Positions 8,876 to 18,690 of a DNA stretch of 64,000 nt are shown in pieces. Under the pieces are notes generated by a model. That model worked only from the letters and a program-made list of their open reading frames with translations, was not told where the DNA came from and ran no database searches. Within the stretch, counting starts at the first letter, position 1, and every line of letters starts with the position of its first letter. The stretch covers positions 1,179,107 to 1,243,106 of the forward strand of contig NC_069084.1 in NCBI RefSeq assembly GCF_947172395.1, written 5' to 3'. This DNA comes from Bicyclus anynana (taxonomy: Eukaryota > Arthropoda > Insecta > Lepidoptera > Nymphalidae). A program made the position numbers and the translations under genes.

Positions 8876-9659
8876 TAAACGTACGAGGAAAATAGTAGGT
8901 ACCTACCGTTTAACGTGGCAACGGTCAGAATCGGACTCAAATCCGACAGGTCTTCGATCTTTTTGGACTATTGCAGTACCCTCTCCTAGCAGACGCTAAT
9001 GCTTAGTTGGAATAGAAAGTAGAATATTAAAAATATTTTTAAAAATTGTGACTAATATTTTTTTAATAACAAATAAATAAAAAATATCTCTTCCGGTACC
9101 TTCGTTTGAATGACAAGCTATTAAAAGAAACGTCCATAAATGGCAGGGGCATTTAAGTTATTTAAGTGAAAGCTATCGTTATAATAATAAGCTCCGAAAA
9201 CCACTGTCAAAAGGCGAATTACATAAAGCTTTTAAAGCGACAGTAACTGTCAGAGTTACAGAAGTCGAAGACGTCTTTAATTTAGCTTAGTCAGTGTCAA
9301 CAAAAGGCATACAATTCAGGGCCCACACACGCGGCACTTATTGTGTGCCCATTGGGGCCTTTGATAAAAGATGAATACGATACGACCCGTCAGACTAGGT
9401 GGCGCCACCGTGCTACAATGGCGCTTTACAGAAAGTTTGTAAACAAAATACGGACGAGGGCCGGCAGTGAGCTATGGGATGCGATTTTATAACATAACGC
9501 GAAAAAAGGAGCAAAAATTCAATTTATTTATTAATTATCCAATTTAATAAAATTTTCCAAAAGGCAGATTAATTATTACAACGTGCATATACCTAACAAT
9601 GAAATTAAAAAGTTACATTATAACTTTTTTATTAAGTTTTTAATCTATTAATTTTTAAT
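8876..9659. other. Low-copy non-coding stretch
   Basis: No ORF of interest. About 9300-9480 is more GC-rich and has no repeats that I recognise, so it may be unique sequence. Confidence 0.35.
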
Positions 9660-9886
9660 CATAGACTTAATAAAAAGTCCAGACTTCGTCTTTTGAACTA
9701 AGAGGTGATGTACCCTGACAGTTCACACATATACGTACACGCCCACACGCACACAGATGCACATATGAAGACAGACCGCTACATACTAGCAATACACTTC
9801 ACACTTACACATAAATACTTATTGCCATTATGGTGATTCAGTTGTTTGACATCAAGATACCGTCTGCTTATTATTATTAGTCTATG
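9660..9886. mobile_element. Short TIR element (MITE-like)
   Basis: The left end CATAGACTTAATAAAAAGTC and the reverse complement of the right end (CATAGACTAATAATAATAAG) are similar over about 25 bp, each followed by an AGAC. The interior is rich in ACAC/CACA. No clear duplication. Confidence 0.45.
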
Positions 9887-9931
9887 TTTTTAAATAATAG
9901 ATATTTATTTTTATTAAAAACATAGACTAAT
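9876..9931. repeat. 18-bp perfect inverted repeat at MITE end
   Basis: ATTAGTCTATGTTTTTAA (9876-9893) is the reverse complement of 9914-9931, with a 20-base loop. The left arm overlaps the right end of the element at 9660, so this may be a second, inverted terminal piece of the same family. Confidence 0.7.
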
Positions 9932-10379
9932 TAATTTATTATTTCTCTTGTGGTCATGTTATAGTTAGTTAATTGGTTTAAGGATATTTTATTTCAAGAA
10001 TTAACTTTTTTCAGATAAAATTGTGGTAGATACACGTGTAAAAACTCCTTATGGTTAATGCATACAGGATTTCAAATTTACAATTATAGTTACTTTTGAA
10101 TTGCGTTCCGTAAACTACATTCGAGTTTTAAATACGATGCAACAATTTCATAATCTACTACAAAAGGGTGTTAATCATAGCGAGTAAGGAACGCAACTTC
10201 CTGACTTTTGCCTCTATCTGTGGATAGCTCCACGATATACAGCTCTCGGCGACAGTAAATCACGTTTATGCGTAGTGTAGGATAAGTATGCGTCTAGACC
10301 AGGCGACGCTTGTACCATACGTAATGTGTGCATTATTGATGGACATTCCGTTGAAGTGTGTTTAGGTGATATTGATGAG
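9932..10379. other. AT-rich non-coding stretch
   Basis: Nothing recognisable. Confidence 0.4.
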
Positions 10380-10600
10380 GTCCAATGATTGGTCCATGTG
10401 GTTTCGGATGACGAGGTTCTGGGTTCGAGTCCTGGGTCGGACAATTTGAGATATTTCGTCTAAAAAAATATCAGTTATCCGTTGTTGGATAGTTGGTAGT
10501 AGGTGTAACACCTACGTACCTCGCAGACCATATCAAGCTGTTGAACCCGTTCATTATAATTTTTTTTTATTCTTTACAAGTTAACCCTTGACTTTGCATC
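10380..10600 (+). mobile_element. SINE C head with unrelated tail remnants
   Basis: CATGTGGTTTCGGATGACGAGG, then the B-box-like GGGTTCGAGTCC (10423-10434) and TGGGTCGGAC, make a tRNA-like head. After about 100 bp of diverged body, ATTCTTTACAAGTTAACCC near 10567 is a SINE A-type tail read on the minus strand, so two fragments adjoin. Confidence 0.5.
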
Positions 10601-10647
10601 GATGTCGCAGCTTTATAACGATCTCGTAACTATGGGCTATTTTGACC

Positions 10648-10858
10648 ATCCCTCATTTACACTCTCGCGCGTACGGCGAGACGAGCCGCGAGGCGAAGTA
10701 CGGGGCGAGTGTGTGAACAGTGCACTCGTAGTTCGCCTCATTCCTCGTCTCGCCTCTCGCGGAGCTCGCGGTAAGTTAGAGCTAGTGCTACTATGCACGC
10801 GAGGCGAGGACGCGTCGAGGTACGAGACGATGTACGAGGCGTGAGTGTAACTGAACTA
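10648..10858. repeat. GC-rich imperfect foldback element
   Basis: TTACACTCTCGCGCGTACGG at the left and the reverse complement of the right end (TTACACTCACGCCTCGTAC) are similar inverted ends. The interior is built from short GCGAGGCGAG/CTCGCCTC motifs and is far more CpG-rich than its surroundings. It keeps an 80-codon frame open by composition alone and has a GTAAGT at 10770. Most likely a MITE-like foldback; a CpG-rich regulatory element is the alternative. Confidence 0.5.
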
Positions 10859-11625
10859 CGTGAACTGATTTGACTGAAAATTGGAATGGATATAGATGAT
10901 ACCTACCCTATATTAATACTGAAATTCGTAAAACGTGCCAGACAAAAACGTCTAGAAATCTCCTACATTACATAAAAATATTTCATTATTGAAAGCACTT
11001 CTAAAAAAATAAAATTAAAAGTGAATGAGACATTTATCCAAGGTATTGAAAATAAATTTTATATCGAAATCTTTTTCATTGTTTACCTGAATTTCAATAT
11101 CTTTTCGAAACGTATTCATCACTGAAACTTGAACAATGTATCGTTTCCAGTCTATTTCTTTCGTATCCGTTTCAACTTTCGGTAATACCTTGTTCCTTTT
11201 TTTCCAATGAATCTTTACGAGCTGAATATTAAAATTTTATGCTTTTTAATACAATGAGAGAGGGCCGGCGTTGACCAGACCTTACGCATTTTGTAAAAAA
11301 CTAGACCCCCCGCACTTTGAAGAGCAGTTCCTATTCTCGTGAAATAAAATGTAGTTCACGTCGCTAATAATGTAGCTTTTAGAGAAAGAATTTTAAAAAT
11401 CGTATAATCTATTCGTAACAAAGAAACAAAAAATCAAATCTTACCTATGTATAATATGAGTTTAGATTAAAGTTTCAGCCAATTCGCAAGAACGTATCAT
11501 TTTCTTTATATTTTCCTTGACATAATATGAGAAATATCAATACCACTTGGTATACACATAATGTGGCAAACATTCAAACATCACTCGGGTTGCTATGAAA
11601 CTGTCTGGGGTCTGGGGACATAAAT
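10859..11625. other. AT-rich non-coding stretch
   Basis: No gene or named repeat recognised. Confidence 0.4.
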
Positions 11626-11728
11626 ATCCCTGCCTGCGTGCCTTCCGAACCGATGGTAGAGTCTTTACAAATAGCCTTGACGTTTCCAAAGTGCTTGTAA
11701 ACTAAGCCTACTTAAAATAACTGTATTT
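11626..11728 (+). mobile_element. LINE 3'-tail fragment (same family as 48312)
   Basis: CCTGCGTGCCTTCCGAACCG, GGTAGAGTCTTTACAAATAG, AAAGTGCTTGTAAACTAAGC and CTACTTAAAATAACTG correspond to 49658-49745 of the longer plus-strand LINE. No coding part is present. Confidence 0.75.
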
Positions 11729-11729
11729 T

Positions 11730-11895
11730 GACGGCCACAGCTGTATATAAGCGTCTTGTATAGACTTCCAAACGCCACGGACTCGAGCCGCCAGCATCCA
11801 GCGGCTTCCTGCAACCCGCTTAACGTCTTCGGTCTAGTGGGAGGTAGACCCTGCGCTTTCCGGTGCGGGGTCGCCATTCCAGCACCTTGGGACTC
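11730..11895 (-). mobile_element. RTE-type LINE 3'-end fragment
   Basis: Directly abuts the LINE tail at 11728. The minus strand covers VLEWRPRTGKRR to the end of the ORF, with mutations in the GGACGTC/GGCTGAT terminal region. No GAT microsatellite remains. Confidence 0.7.
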
Positions 11896-12392
11896 CGTAG
11901 GGTCACCTTATAGGGTCTAGACCAGTGAAATCTACTATCTGTCAAAACCATCGCAGCTCCAAATTGCCTATCGTACTTTCCTAAGGGGATCGAGATGAAA
12001 AATTCAGTTTTGATAAAACGAGGTAGGTCTCGCAATTATAGGCTCATAGTCCATAAGTATTAAATGATTTAATAAATCGTTAACCTGAATACAGCCGTGA
12101 TGGAATATCACGATCATTATCAGGAGCGTAAATTACAAGGTGTTGAGCTTTAAACTTAATTTATTGTAAACTGGTTCCATGGGCATGGTTTTAATAACTC
12201 GCTCTGTAGGAGAGTCGTAAAAAAACTCCCTAAAATTTTCAATACATTTTAAACGGTTTTATGTGACTTTTGATAAAACCGAACTTTAACAAATATAAGA
12301 TATGGAATTTGGTAAAAATCGAAAAATCAGGAAGAGATTTTTTCTTTTTCACAGTTTAAAATCTGCCATCAAAAATCTTAATATTATAATGA
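11896..12392. other. AT-rich non-coding stretch
   Basis: No gene or named repeat recognised. Confidence 0.4.
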
Positions 12393-12560
12393 TACTAGCG
12401 GATGCCCGCGACTTCGTCTGCGTGAAATTCCCGTCTATGTACTAATCCAGAGTAAAATCTATTTCCATTCTAAATTTCAGCCAAATCGGTTCAGTAGTAG
12501 CGAAGTTAAAGAGTAACAAACATTCATACAAACTTTCGTGTTTATAATATTTGTAGGATT
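12393..12560 (-). mobile_element. Helitron-like element, complete short form
   Basis: Plus strand starts ACTAGCGGATGCCCGCGACT (reverse of the CTAG-T 3' end). It continues with TCTATTTCCATTCTAAATTTC and CCAAATCGGTTCAGTAGTAG and ends CGTGTTTATAATATTTGTAGGAT. The pattern matches 51733. Confidence 0.6.
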
Positions 12561-12900
12561 AAGCTTTATGTGCTTTTTCAGTTTCATAAAACCCATCTTT
12601 GAGGCTGAAAGGACAATTTTGTTTCACAATATATGATCTCTGGTTTCCGCCAAATCGTGATTACATAACATATTGTTGGTTACGTCAAGTTATTTCCTTT
12701 TTAAGGTATGTAAACTAAAAAAAATATCACAAATTCAAAATCAGGTCCCCAAGCTGTGGGTTAGGACGCAGCCCAGCATTGAATCCCAATTCGCGTGTGA
12801 ATAAGCAATTAAACTGAACAATGAGAGATATTTGCATGTGAGCCGCGAGCTTTGTAGAATAAACAATACATTTGCTACATTAACGATGTCCTCTGGTTAT

Positions 12901-13512
12901 GTCTGTGACAGCCAGACTTACTTCATTTTGGGAAAGCTGATACTTTGTCAGCCTATGCCACATAATATGTTTCCTGTGCCTAAGAAATCCATACTACCAT
13001 AAGAAAGTATCGTAGCCTATTATGACACCAACCATCCATATTATAAAGCGAATTTTTATATTTTCCTTGGCATAATGTAAGAAATCATGTCCTCAACTAT
13101 CAGTCACATAGTTTTGTGGAAAGCCAATGAAAAACAACAAGTTAAAGATTTTTTTAAAAATAAATTTTAGGGTTTCTAGCGAAGATTTGCCACAAAGGTT
13201 GACGACTGGAGACATGATTCCTCATGATATTAAAAATATAAACATGAAAAACTAGCGCATGCTCGTGACTTCGTCTACCCTAAGACTTTCGTTTTTAGCG
13301 GATGTCTACTTACTATAATCTACCTCACTGCCAAATTTAGACTTTGTACGTCAAGCGCTTTTCTATATTTAGATTACGTTTTATATTTAGACAACTGGAC
13401 CTTTGAAACCTGCTACCTCCCAAAGTCACGGTCCGAACTTTATAATTTTCTAGATTTTAGACAAACTTTCAGATTTCCTAAAATGAGATAAGTCTGGCTA
13501 TCACAGGCCCTC
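12901..13512. mobile_element. ~610-bp TIR DNA transposon, non-autonomous
   Basis: GTCTGTGACAGCCAGACTTA at the left and the reverse complement of the right end (GCCTGTGATAGCCAGACTTA) match at 18 of 20 positions, and the similarity continues into CTTCATTTT/TCTCATTTT. The interior has a Helitron-like fragment near 13255 and SINE-head-like sequence near 13390-13450. The element at 27023 has related ends. No transposase frame. Superfamily not recognised. Confidence 0.65.
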
Positions 13513-13683
13513 GGTCCATTAAATCATGGCAGTAATGTCACCGACGTCCTGCCAGAAGCCGGCTGATGTGGGTTGATTTGACCTTTGTAATATTCCGAAT
13601 TAAATATGGAGGAGTTTTAGGGAGAAAGATTCGTGGAAACAATCGGGTTTCCAATAAGGCAGCTATTTCCAGCCTAGTTGATA

Positions 13684-13740
13684 CAACTCGTTGATCCTGT
13701 TGTTAGCCTATGAGGTTTCGGATTATGAGGTTTTGGGTCT
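13684..13740 (+). mobile_element. SINE C head fragment
   Basis: TCGTTGATCCTGTTGTTAGCC, TTTCGGATTATGAGG and TTTTGGGTCTAC are a decayed tRNA-like head lying just before SINE A. Confidence 0.4.
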
Positions 13741-14009
13741 ACATTTTCTTCATTCTTTATGTTAGCCCTTGACAACAATCTTACCTGATGGTAAGTGATG
13801 ATGACTATATGACACTAAGATGGAAGCGGGCTAACTTGTAGGATGAAAATCCACACCCCATTCGATTTCTACACGACATCGTACCGGAACGCTAAATCGC
13901 TTGTTGATACGTCTTTGCCGGTAGGGTGGTACTAGCCACGGCCGAAGCATTCCACCGGCCTAACCTGGACAATTTAAGAAAACTTCAATCCATCATCATC
14001 ATCATCATA

Positions 14010-14925
14010 TCAGCCGATGGACGTCCACTGCAGGACATAGGCCTTTTGTAGGGACTTCCAAACATCACGATACTGAGCCAACTGCATCCAGCGAATCCCT
14101 GCGACTCGCTTGATGTCGTCAGTCCACCTGGTGGGGGGTCGGCCAACACTGCGCTTACTAGTGCGGGGTCGCCATTCCAGCACTTTGGGACCCCAACGTC
14201 CATCGGCTCTTCGCACTATGTGCCCCGCCCATTGCCACTTCAGCTTCGCAACTCGGTGAGCTATGTCGGTGACTTTGGTTCTTCTGCGGATCTCCTCATT
14301 TCTGATTCGATCACGCAGAGATACTCCTAACATAGCTCGTTCCATCGCCCGCTGTGTGACTCTGAGCCTTCTTATGAGGCCCATAGTTAGCGACCAAGTC
14401 TCGGAACCATAGGTCATCACTGGCAACACGCACTGTTCGAAGACTTTTGTCTTCAGGCACTGAGGAATTTCGGACGAAAAGATGTCGCGAAGTTTCCCGA
14501 ATGCAGATTCGACGGTTCACCTCTTTCTCGAAATTGGACCTACCTAACTGGATCATATGTCCTAGGTATATGTATTCGTCTACAATTTCGAGTGCAGCGT
14601 TCTCAACTATAACTGGGTGGAGCGATACATGAGCATTACACATTATTTTTGTTTTGCCCATGTTCATTTTCAGGCCCACCTGTTGAGAAACGCTACTGAG
14701 GTCATTAAGCATGGTACTAAGGTCATCCAGAGTCTGTGCCATGATGACTACATCATCCGCGAACCGCAGTTGAGTGATGTACTCGCCATTGATGTTGATG
14801 CCAAGTCCGCCCCAGTCCAGAAGCTTAAAGACGTCTTCCAATGCGGCGGTAAATAGCTTCGGAGAGATCACATCTCCCTGACGCACTCCTCGCTGCAACT
14901 GGATTGGCCTGTTGACAACTTGGCT
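14010..14925 (-). pseudogene. RTE reverse transcriptase, C-terminal half
   Basis: Encodes RPIQLQRGVRQGDVISPKLF and the catalytic LRFADDVVIMAQ box, then QVGLKMNMGKTKIM and YIYLGHMIQLGRSNFEKEV. Around 14504-14506 a deletion of about 14 nt shifts the frame. Reading resumes in the next frame with VFEQCVLPVMTYGSETWSLT and SLRDRIRNEEIRRRTKVTDI, the tail HIVRRADGRWGPKVLEWRPR and a stop after LQWTSIG at 14010. This is the typical end of the RTE (BovB-related) ORF in Lepidoptera. RT normally copies the element RNA at a nicked target site. Here it is broken by the frameshift and separated from its N-terminal half, so it is not functional. Confidence 0.9.
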
Positions 14926-15544
14926 AAAGACCCCAGAGCCAAGTTGACCCGACACTATACCGAAGATATCCCGGACGTCAGCCTATACGAGATTAGTGTG
15001 GCTCTCAAACAACTGAAGAACAAAAAGGCGCCAGGTGAGGACGGAATCACAGCAGAACTCCTGAAAGCGGGTGGAAAACCGATACTTAAAGTCCTTCAGC
15101 GATTGTTCAATTCCGTCATTCACGAGGGCACGCCTGAGGCGTGGCATAGGAGCGTGGTGGTTCTGTTCTTCAAAAAAGGTGACAACACCTTGCTGAAGAA
15201 TTACAGACCCATCTCGCTGATAAGCCATGTTTACAAATTGTTCTCGAGAGTCATTACGAATCGTCTCGCTAATAGGTTTGACGACTTCCAGCCTCCCGAA
15301 CAAGCCGGTTTCCGAAAAGGCTTTAGCACCATAGACCACATCCATACGCTGCGGCAGGTTATACAGAAGACTCACGAGTATAACCAGCCACTTTGCTTAG
15401 CGTTTGTGGACTATGAGAAAGCCTTCGATTCGGTGGAAACCTGGGCTGTGCTAAGGTCATTGCAGAGATGCCGAATTGATTACAGGTATATCCAAGCGTT
15501 GAAGTGCTTGTACGAAAACGCCACTATGTCAGTCCGTATTCAGG
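14925..15544 (+). pseudogene. RTE reverse transcriptase, N-terminal half (inverted)
   Basis: The open frame reads DPRAKLTRHYTEDIPDVSLY, then LKNKKAPGEDGITAELLKAG, FFKKGDNTLLKNYRPISLIS (RT motif with RPISL), PPEQAGFRKGFSTIDHIHTL and CLAFVDYEKAFDSVETW, which carries the first catalytic aspartate. It ends at NATMSVRI. The last five codons before the stop at 15561 belong to the target duplication and SINE, not to the LINE. The YADD-equivalent (FADD) is on the other strand at about 14740, so no full RT can be made. Confidence 0.9.
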
Positions 15545-15621
15545 AACTTCAATCCGCCTAGCTGAAAATCGAACCCAGGGCTCGGCTCCACTGCTACATA
15601 CCATTGCTCCACGGAGGCCGC

Positions 15622-15755
15622 CATCATTAACAGCAGATGGATGTTCACCGCAGGACATAGATAGTCTCTAGAATGGAATTCCAAATACCACGGTATTGAG
15701 CCGCTTGCATCCAGCGGTTCCTTGTTACCAGTTTGATGTTTTCGGTATAACCTAT
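15622..15755 (-). mobile_element. RTE-type LINE 3'-end fragment
   Basis: Starts with CATCATTAACAGCAGATGGA and includes GCTTGCATCCAGCGGTTCC. Badly diverged and ~130 bp. It lies between the split SINE A head and the next SINE A. Confidence 0.65.
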
Positions 15756-15760
15756 GGGAT

Positions 15761-15990
15761 ATTTTTTTTCATTCTCTAACAAGTTAGCCCTTGACAGTGA
15801 TCATACCTGATGTTAAGTGATGAAGCAGTCCAAGATGGACTTACTTGGAAAATACACAAGCTAGTTCTACCTGTACCGCTATCGGTATCTATGCGACATC
15901 ATACTAGGATGCTTAATCGCTTGGCGGTATGTTTTTCGAGAGGTAAATTTGCACGGCCTTATGCCTACCATCAGACCTAAAGTTAGAACC
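15761..15990 (-). mobile_element. SINE A, diverged copy without head
   Basis: Tail (TTCATTCTCTAACAAGTTAG, ACCTGATGTTAAGTGATG) and body (CGACATCATACTAGGATGC, CGCTTGGCGGTATGTTTTT) are recognisable on the minus strand. The head is not. Confidence 0.65.
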
Positions 15991-16475
15991 AAAACGCATG
16001 CGCAGGCCCGGGTTAGGGGTATGTATGTAAGTGATTAGTTAAAAACATATCCCATTACCCTCCCCGCCACCCTCGCGGCGAGCATGTGTGTGGCACGCAA
16101 TTATTTTAGGTTGGATGAAGGGATTAACAACTGTCGTGTTAGTCGTTACGAACAAGTTTGTACACTTAACGATATAACCGATGTACAAATTGGGAAATGG
16201 GTAATTAGTGAGATTACGTAAGTATAACTCCAGATTTTTTCATTTTCATTATGTTAAAATCCTTTTTTTTTTCAATCCAGTGAGGATCGAACCCACGACC
16301 TCTGTTCTCAGTTCGATAATCAAATTAATTTATTTTAAATCGTCTTTTATACAAGCACTTTCCTTTTTGAAAAATCTAGTCTATCAATCTGTCAGTGAGT
16401 AGGGACTCTAAAATCGAATTGCGGCTTGGAAAGAAAAGCCGTAAATAAAGCGACAATTGCTCTTCAAAAGATAAC
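15991..16475. other. Mostly unassigned; one SINE-head remnant
   Basis: Near 16275-16300, GTGAGGATCGAACCCACGACC looks like a reversed tRNA-type B-box. The rest is unassigned. Confidence 0.35.
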
Positions 16476-16680
16476 TACCTCGTTGGTCCAGTGCGTAGCC
16501 TTGGCTCCGGATCACGAGGTCAAAAGTTCGAGTCATAAGACCTCTGAAATACTACTCTTTTTTATGACTTTTTTTTCAGTAAAAATTTTCCCGTCGTTAT
16601 CAGTAACATCGTGTGATTCCACATTAAAGTACCGTGATGATATCCCCTCACCTATGAGAAGGGAGGCTGTAGTGGCCTTT
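16476..16680 (+). mobile_element. SINE C copy
   Basis: CTCGTTGGTCCAGTGCGTAGCC (A-box-like), CTCCGGATCACGAGGTC and AAAAGTTCGAGTCATAAG (B-box-like). The family tail GTGATGATATCCCCTCACC ends near 16640. Confidence 0.6.
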
Positions 16681-16710
16681 TAAAATACACTGATAATGAC
16701 CAATGATGAT

Positions 16711-16854
16711 CACCAGGTGGACTAACGATATCAAGCGAGTCGCAGGGATTCGCTGGTTGCAGGCGGCTCAGGATCGTAATGTTTAGAAGTCCCTACCAAA
16801 GGTTTATTCCTGCAGTGGACGTCTATCGGCTGATATGATGATGATGATGATGAT
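16711..16854 (+). mobile_element. RTE-type LINE 3'-end fragment with GAT tail
   Basis: CACCAGGTGGACTAACGATA, CAAGCGAGTCGCAGGGATTC, GCAGTGGACGTCTATCGGC and the terminator TGA, followed by (ATG)n at 16836-16854. This is the commonest length class of the family here. Confidence 0.8.
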
Positions 16855-16879
16855 ATTGACCATGTTGAATTTCGTTCGT

Positions 16880-17090
16880 TTGTTCATTATCAACCCATAT
16901 TCGGCTTACTACTGAGCTCGAGTCTTCTCTCAGAGAGGGGTTTGGCCAATAGTTAATTGATACACGCAGAGAATTAAGAAAATTCTCTGTTAAGCAGGTT
17001 TCCTTACGATGTTTTCCTTCACCGTTTGAGACACGTGATATTTCATTTCTTAAAATGCACACAACTGCAGTGTGTATCTTATCTCGTGTG
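16880..17090 (-). mobile_element. SINE B copy, head missing
   Basis: ATTCGGCTTACTACTGAGCTC, GAGAGGGGTTTGGCCAATAG, CAGGTTTCCTTACGATGTTT and ACCGTTTGAGACACGTGATA on the plus strand are the reverse of SINE B. It follows directly on the RTE tail. Confidence 0.7.
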
Positions 17091-17504
17091 CAGAATATAA
17101 CGAAGTCGATAGATCCCATGGATCTTTGTCATTTCGTTAAAAATGTGATCAATGGATATCAGGTTATTAGGAAAAGCCAAGACAAAGGAAAGGTGGCGTT
17201 AAAAAAATCCCGGTGACACGTATGAGCTGGGTTTACTCGGGAAAACTAGTTTCCGCTCAGTAAAATGATCACGTGCGGAAAGTTTGCGGAAATCTCGGGC
17301 GGGACGAGTTCTGAGGTGCGGATTAACCGCACGCATCCCTCGCCTGGCCTCGCCTGGCCTTACCTGTCCGTTCGCACCCTCTGTTATGTTCTTGACTTAA
17401 TTTTCCATGGTGTAGTGTCCTGTAATTAGACAAAGACTAAGTGAGACTTAAGTACATTTTACCTTTCGAACCGGTATTATCATAGATTTTCATTATAAAT
17501 TCTG
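17091..17504. other. Unassigned stretch with a GC-rich core
   Basis: About 17200-17395 is GC-rich and not repeated elsewhere in the window. It includes the short direct repeat CGCCTGGCCTCGCCTGGCC. It could be a regulatory element, but there is no direct evidence. Confidence 0.25.
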
Positions 17505-17650
17505 AATATTACTTATATTATAAAGAGGTAAAGTTGTGTGGAGGGTACTCGTAATCTCTAGATCTACTGAGCCGATTTTGAAAATTCTTTTACTACTAGA
17601 AAACCACGTTATTTGTAAATGCCATAAGCTATAATTTATCTCCACACAAT
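17505..17650 (+). mobile_element. Helitron-like fragment, 3' end lost
   Basis: TTATATTATAAAGAGGTAAAG, TCTCTAGATCTACTGAGCCG and AAACCACGTTATTTGTAAATG match the family. The copy stops before the GGGAACGGGAAC region. Confidence 0.55.
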
Positions 17651-17929
17651 ATTTAAATATAAAAAAAACGGCCAAGTGCGTGTCGGGCCACGCGCAGTGT
17701 CGAGTTCCGTATATTGAGTTAGCACTTTAATTCCTTATATATTGCATAGAAATACCGATAACGATACCCCACACCATGGTATAGACGATAAAAAATTTAT
17801 TCTCATTTACAAGCATTTTTGAAGAGTAAGGTAATAATAATATTAGATAATGGTGATAATAATTGGTCGAAAAGTTAAAATTAAAGTTACGAGGATTCCA
17901 TCTTCCAAGTAAGCTCGCCACCATCGGCA

Positions 17930-17992
17930 TCGTCACTTAACATCAGGTGATATCTTAGTTAAGGGCTAGCTTATCATAGATGGAAAAAAAAT
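17930..17992 (+). mobile_element. SINE A/LINE tail fragment
   Basis: CACTTAACATCAGGTGATATC, TTAGTTAAGGGCTAGC and an A-run: the shared SINE A/LINE 3' tail without any body. Confidence 0.55.
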
Positions 17993-18293
17993 CAATATTT
18001 GATTAATATTTGAATATTACTTCTGTGATCAGCACACATTCGTAAACAAGTCCAAACAAACCAAAGTAAACAGTTTGCAACATCCAATTTGAATGAAACA
18101 TCGTAACATAATCACGTCGTGCGTATTTAAAACAATTAATTCAAACTCGAGATGAATTTGTAACGATATGAAATACTTCACTCACGTAAATGTGTGTTTC
18201 CATTGTCCCGTATGTTTTATTGTTTATTAGCTGTACTTGCTCCTGTGTTTCACTCACTCCGGTGTTTCGTTACCGTATCAATAAAAATTAAAT

Positions 18294-18493
18294 AACGCTG
18301 GACATGGGCCTCTTTCATGGACTTCCAAGCACATCAGCCTCGAGCCGTCAGCATCCAGCGGCTCCCTGTAACCCGCTTGATGTCTTCGGTCCACCTAGTG
18401 GGGGGTCGACCAACAATTACTGCGCTTTCCGGTGCGGGGTCGCCTTTTACACACCTTGGGAACGTTTCGGCTCTTCGAACTATATAGCCTATG
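18294..18493 (-). mobile_element. RTE-type LINE 3'-end fragment
   Basis: GCTGGACATGGGCCTCTTTC, CCGTCAGCATCCAGCGGCTC and GGTGCGGGGTCGCC, reverse of the terminal part of the RTE ORF. Contains small insertions and deletions. Confidence 0.75.
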
Positions 18494-18624
18494 GTGCTCA
18501 CTGATAATAATGTAGATTTCCATTGTTATCAAAAAATTTTGCAAATCACTCAATATTCTTTAATTACTACACACTTTTTTCTTTCTCTATTACAAACATG
18601 TATAACAGGTATATGAATAATATT

Positions 18625-18690
18625 TCCTCGCCTCGGAGAATAGATTAAGCCGTCGGTCCTGGTCGTTATCATTTACATCAGTATTTTAAA
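18625..18690 (+). mobile_element. SINE C tail fragment
   Basis: CTCGCCTCGGAGAATAGATTAAG, CGTCGGTCCTGGTCGTTAT and ATTTACATCAG match the tail at 43965-44010. Confidence 0.5.

Larger units (their letters stand above)
13992..15544 (-). mobile_element. RTE-type LINE with inverted 5' segment (twin-primed)
   Basis: The element lies on the minus strand with an ATG/CAT microsatellite tail at 13992-14008. From there to about 14925 it encodes the 3' half of an RTE-like ORF on the minus strand. From about 14925 to 15544 the upstream half of the same ORF is on the plus strand. The perfect 11-bp duplication AACTTCAATCC (13981-13991 and 15545-15555) brackets both halves, so they arrived together. In family order the upstream half ends at MSVRI and the downstream half begins at RPIQLQRG, which fits one template with a break between them. 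5' sequence before the reverse transcriptase is missing. Confidence 0.9.
13750..15624 (-). mobile_element. SINE A interrupted by an RTE LINE
   Basis: On the minus strand the SINE head (reverse of CACGGAGGCCG at ~15611-15620, with ATCGAACCCAGGG as reversed B-box at ~15568) runs into AACTTCAATCC at 15555-15545. It then stops, and resumes with the same AACTTCAATCC at 13991-13981, followed by the rest of the body and tail down to ~13750. The intact copy at 35040 shows the head and body are normally continuous at this point (GAAAACCTCAATCGGCCC). The RTE inserted here is younger than the SINE. Confidence 0.9.

Noticed and set aside
10602..10844. 80-codon plus-strand frame
   Set aside because: Open because of GC-rich, arginine-coding foldback repeats; no domain, and the region has inverted ends.
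14447..14856. Plus-strand frames across the RTE
   Set aside because: They are antisense to the recognisable reverse transcriptase on the minus strand.
15546..15561. Last five codons of the plus-strand RTE frame as part of the LINE protein
   Set aside because: They are encoded by the 11-bp target duplication and the SINE flank.
16823..17119. 98-codon minus-strand frame beginning with the SINE B region and containing six histidines
   Set aside because: The histidine run is the RTE ATG/CAT microsatellite read in frame, and the rest is SINE B.
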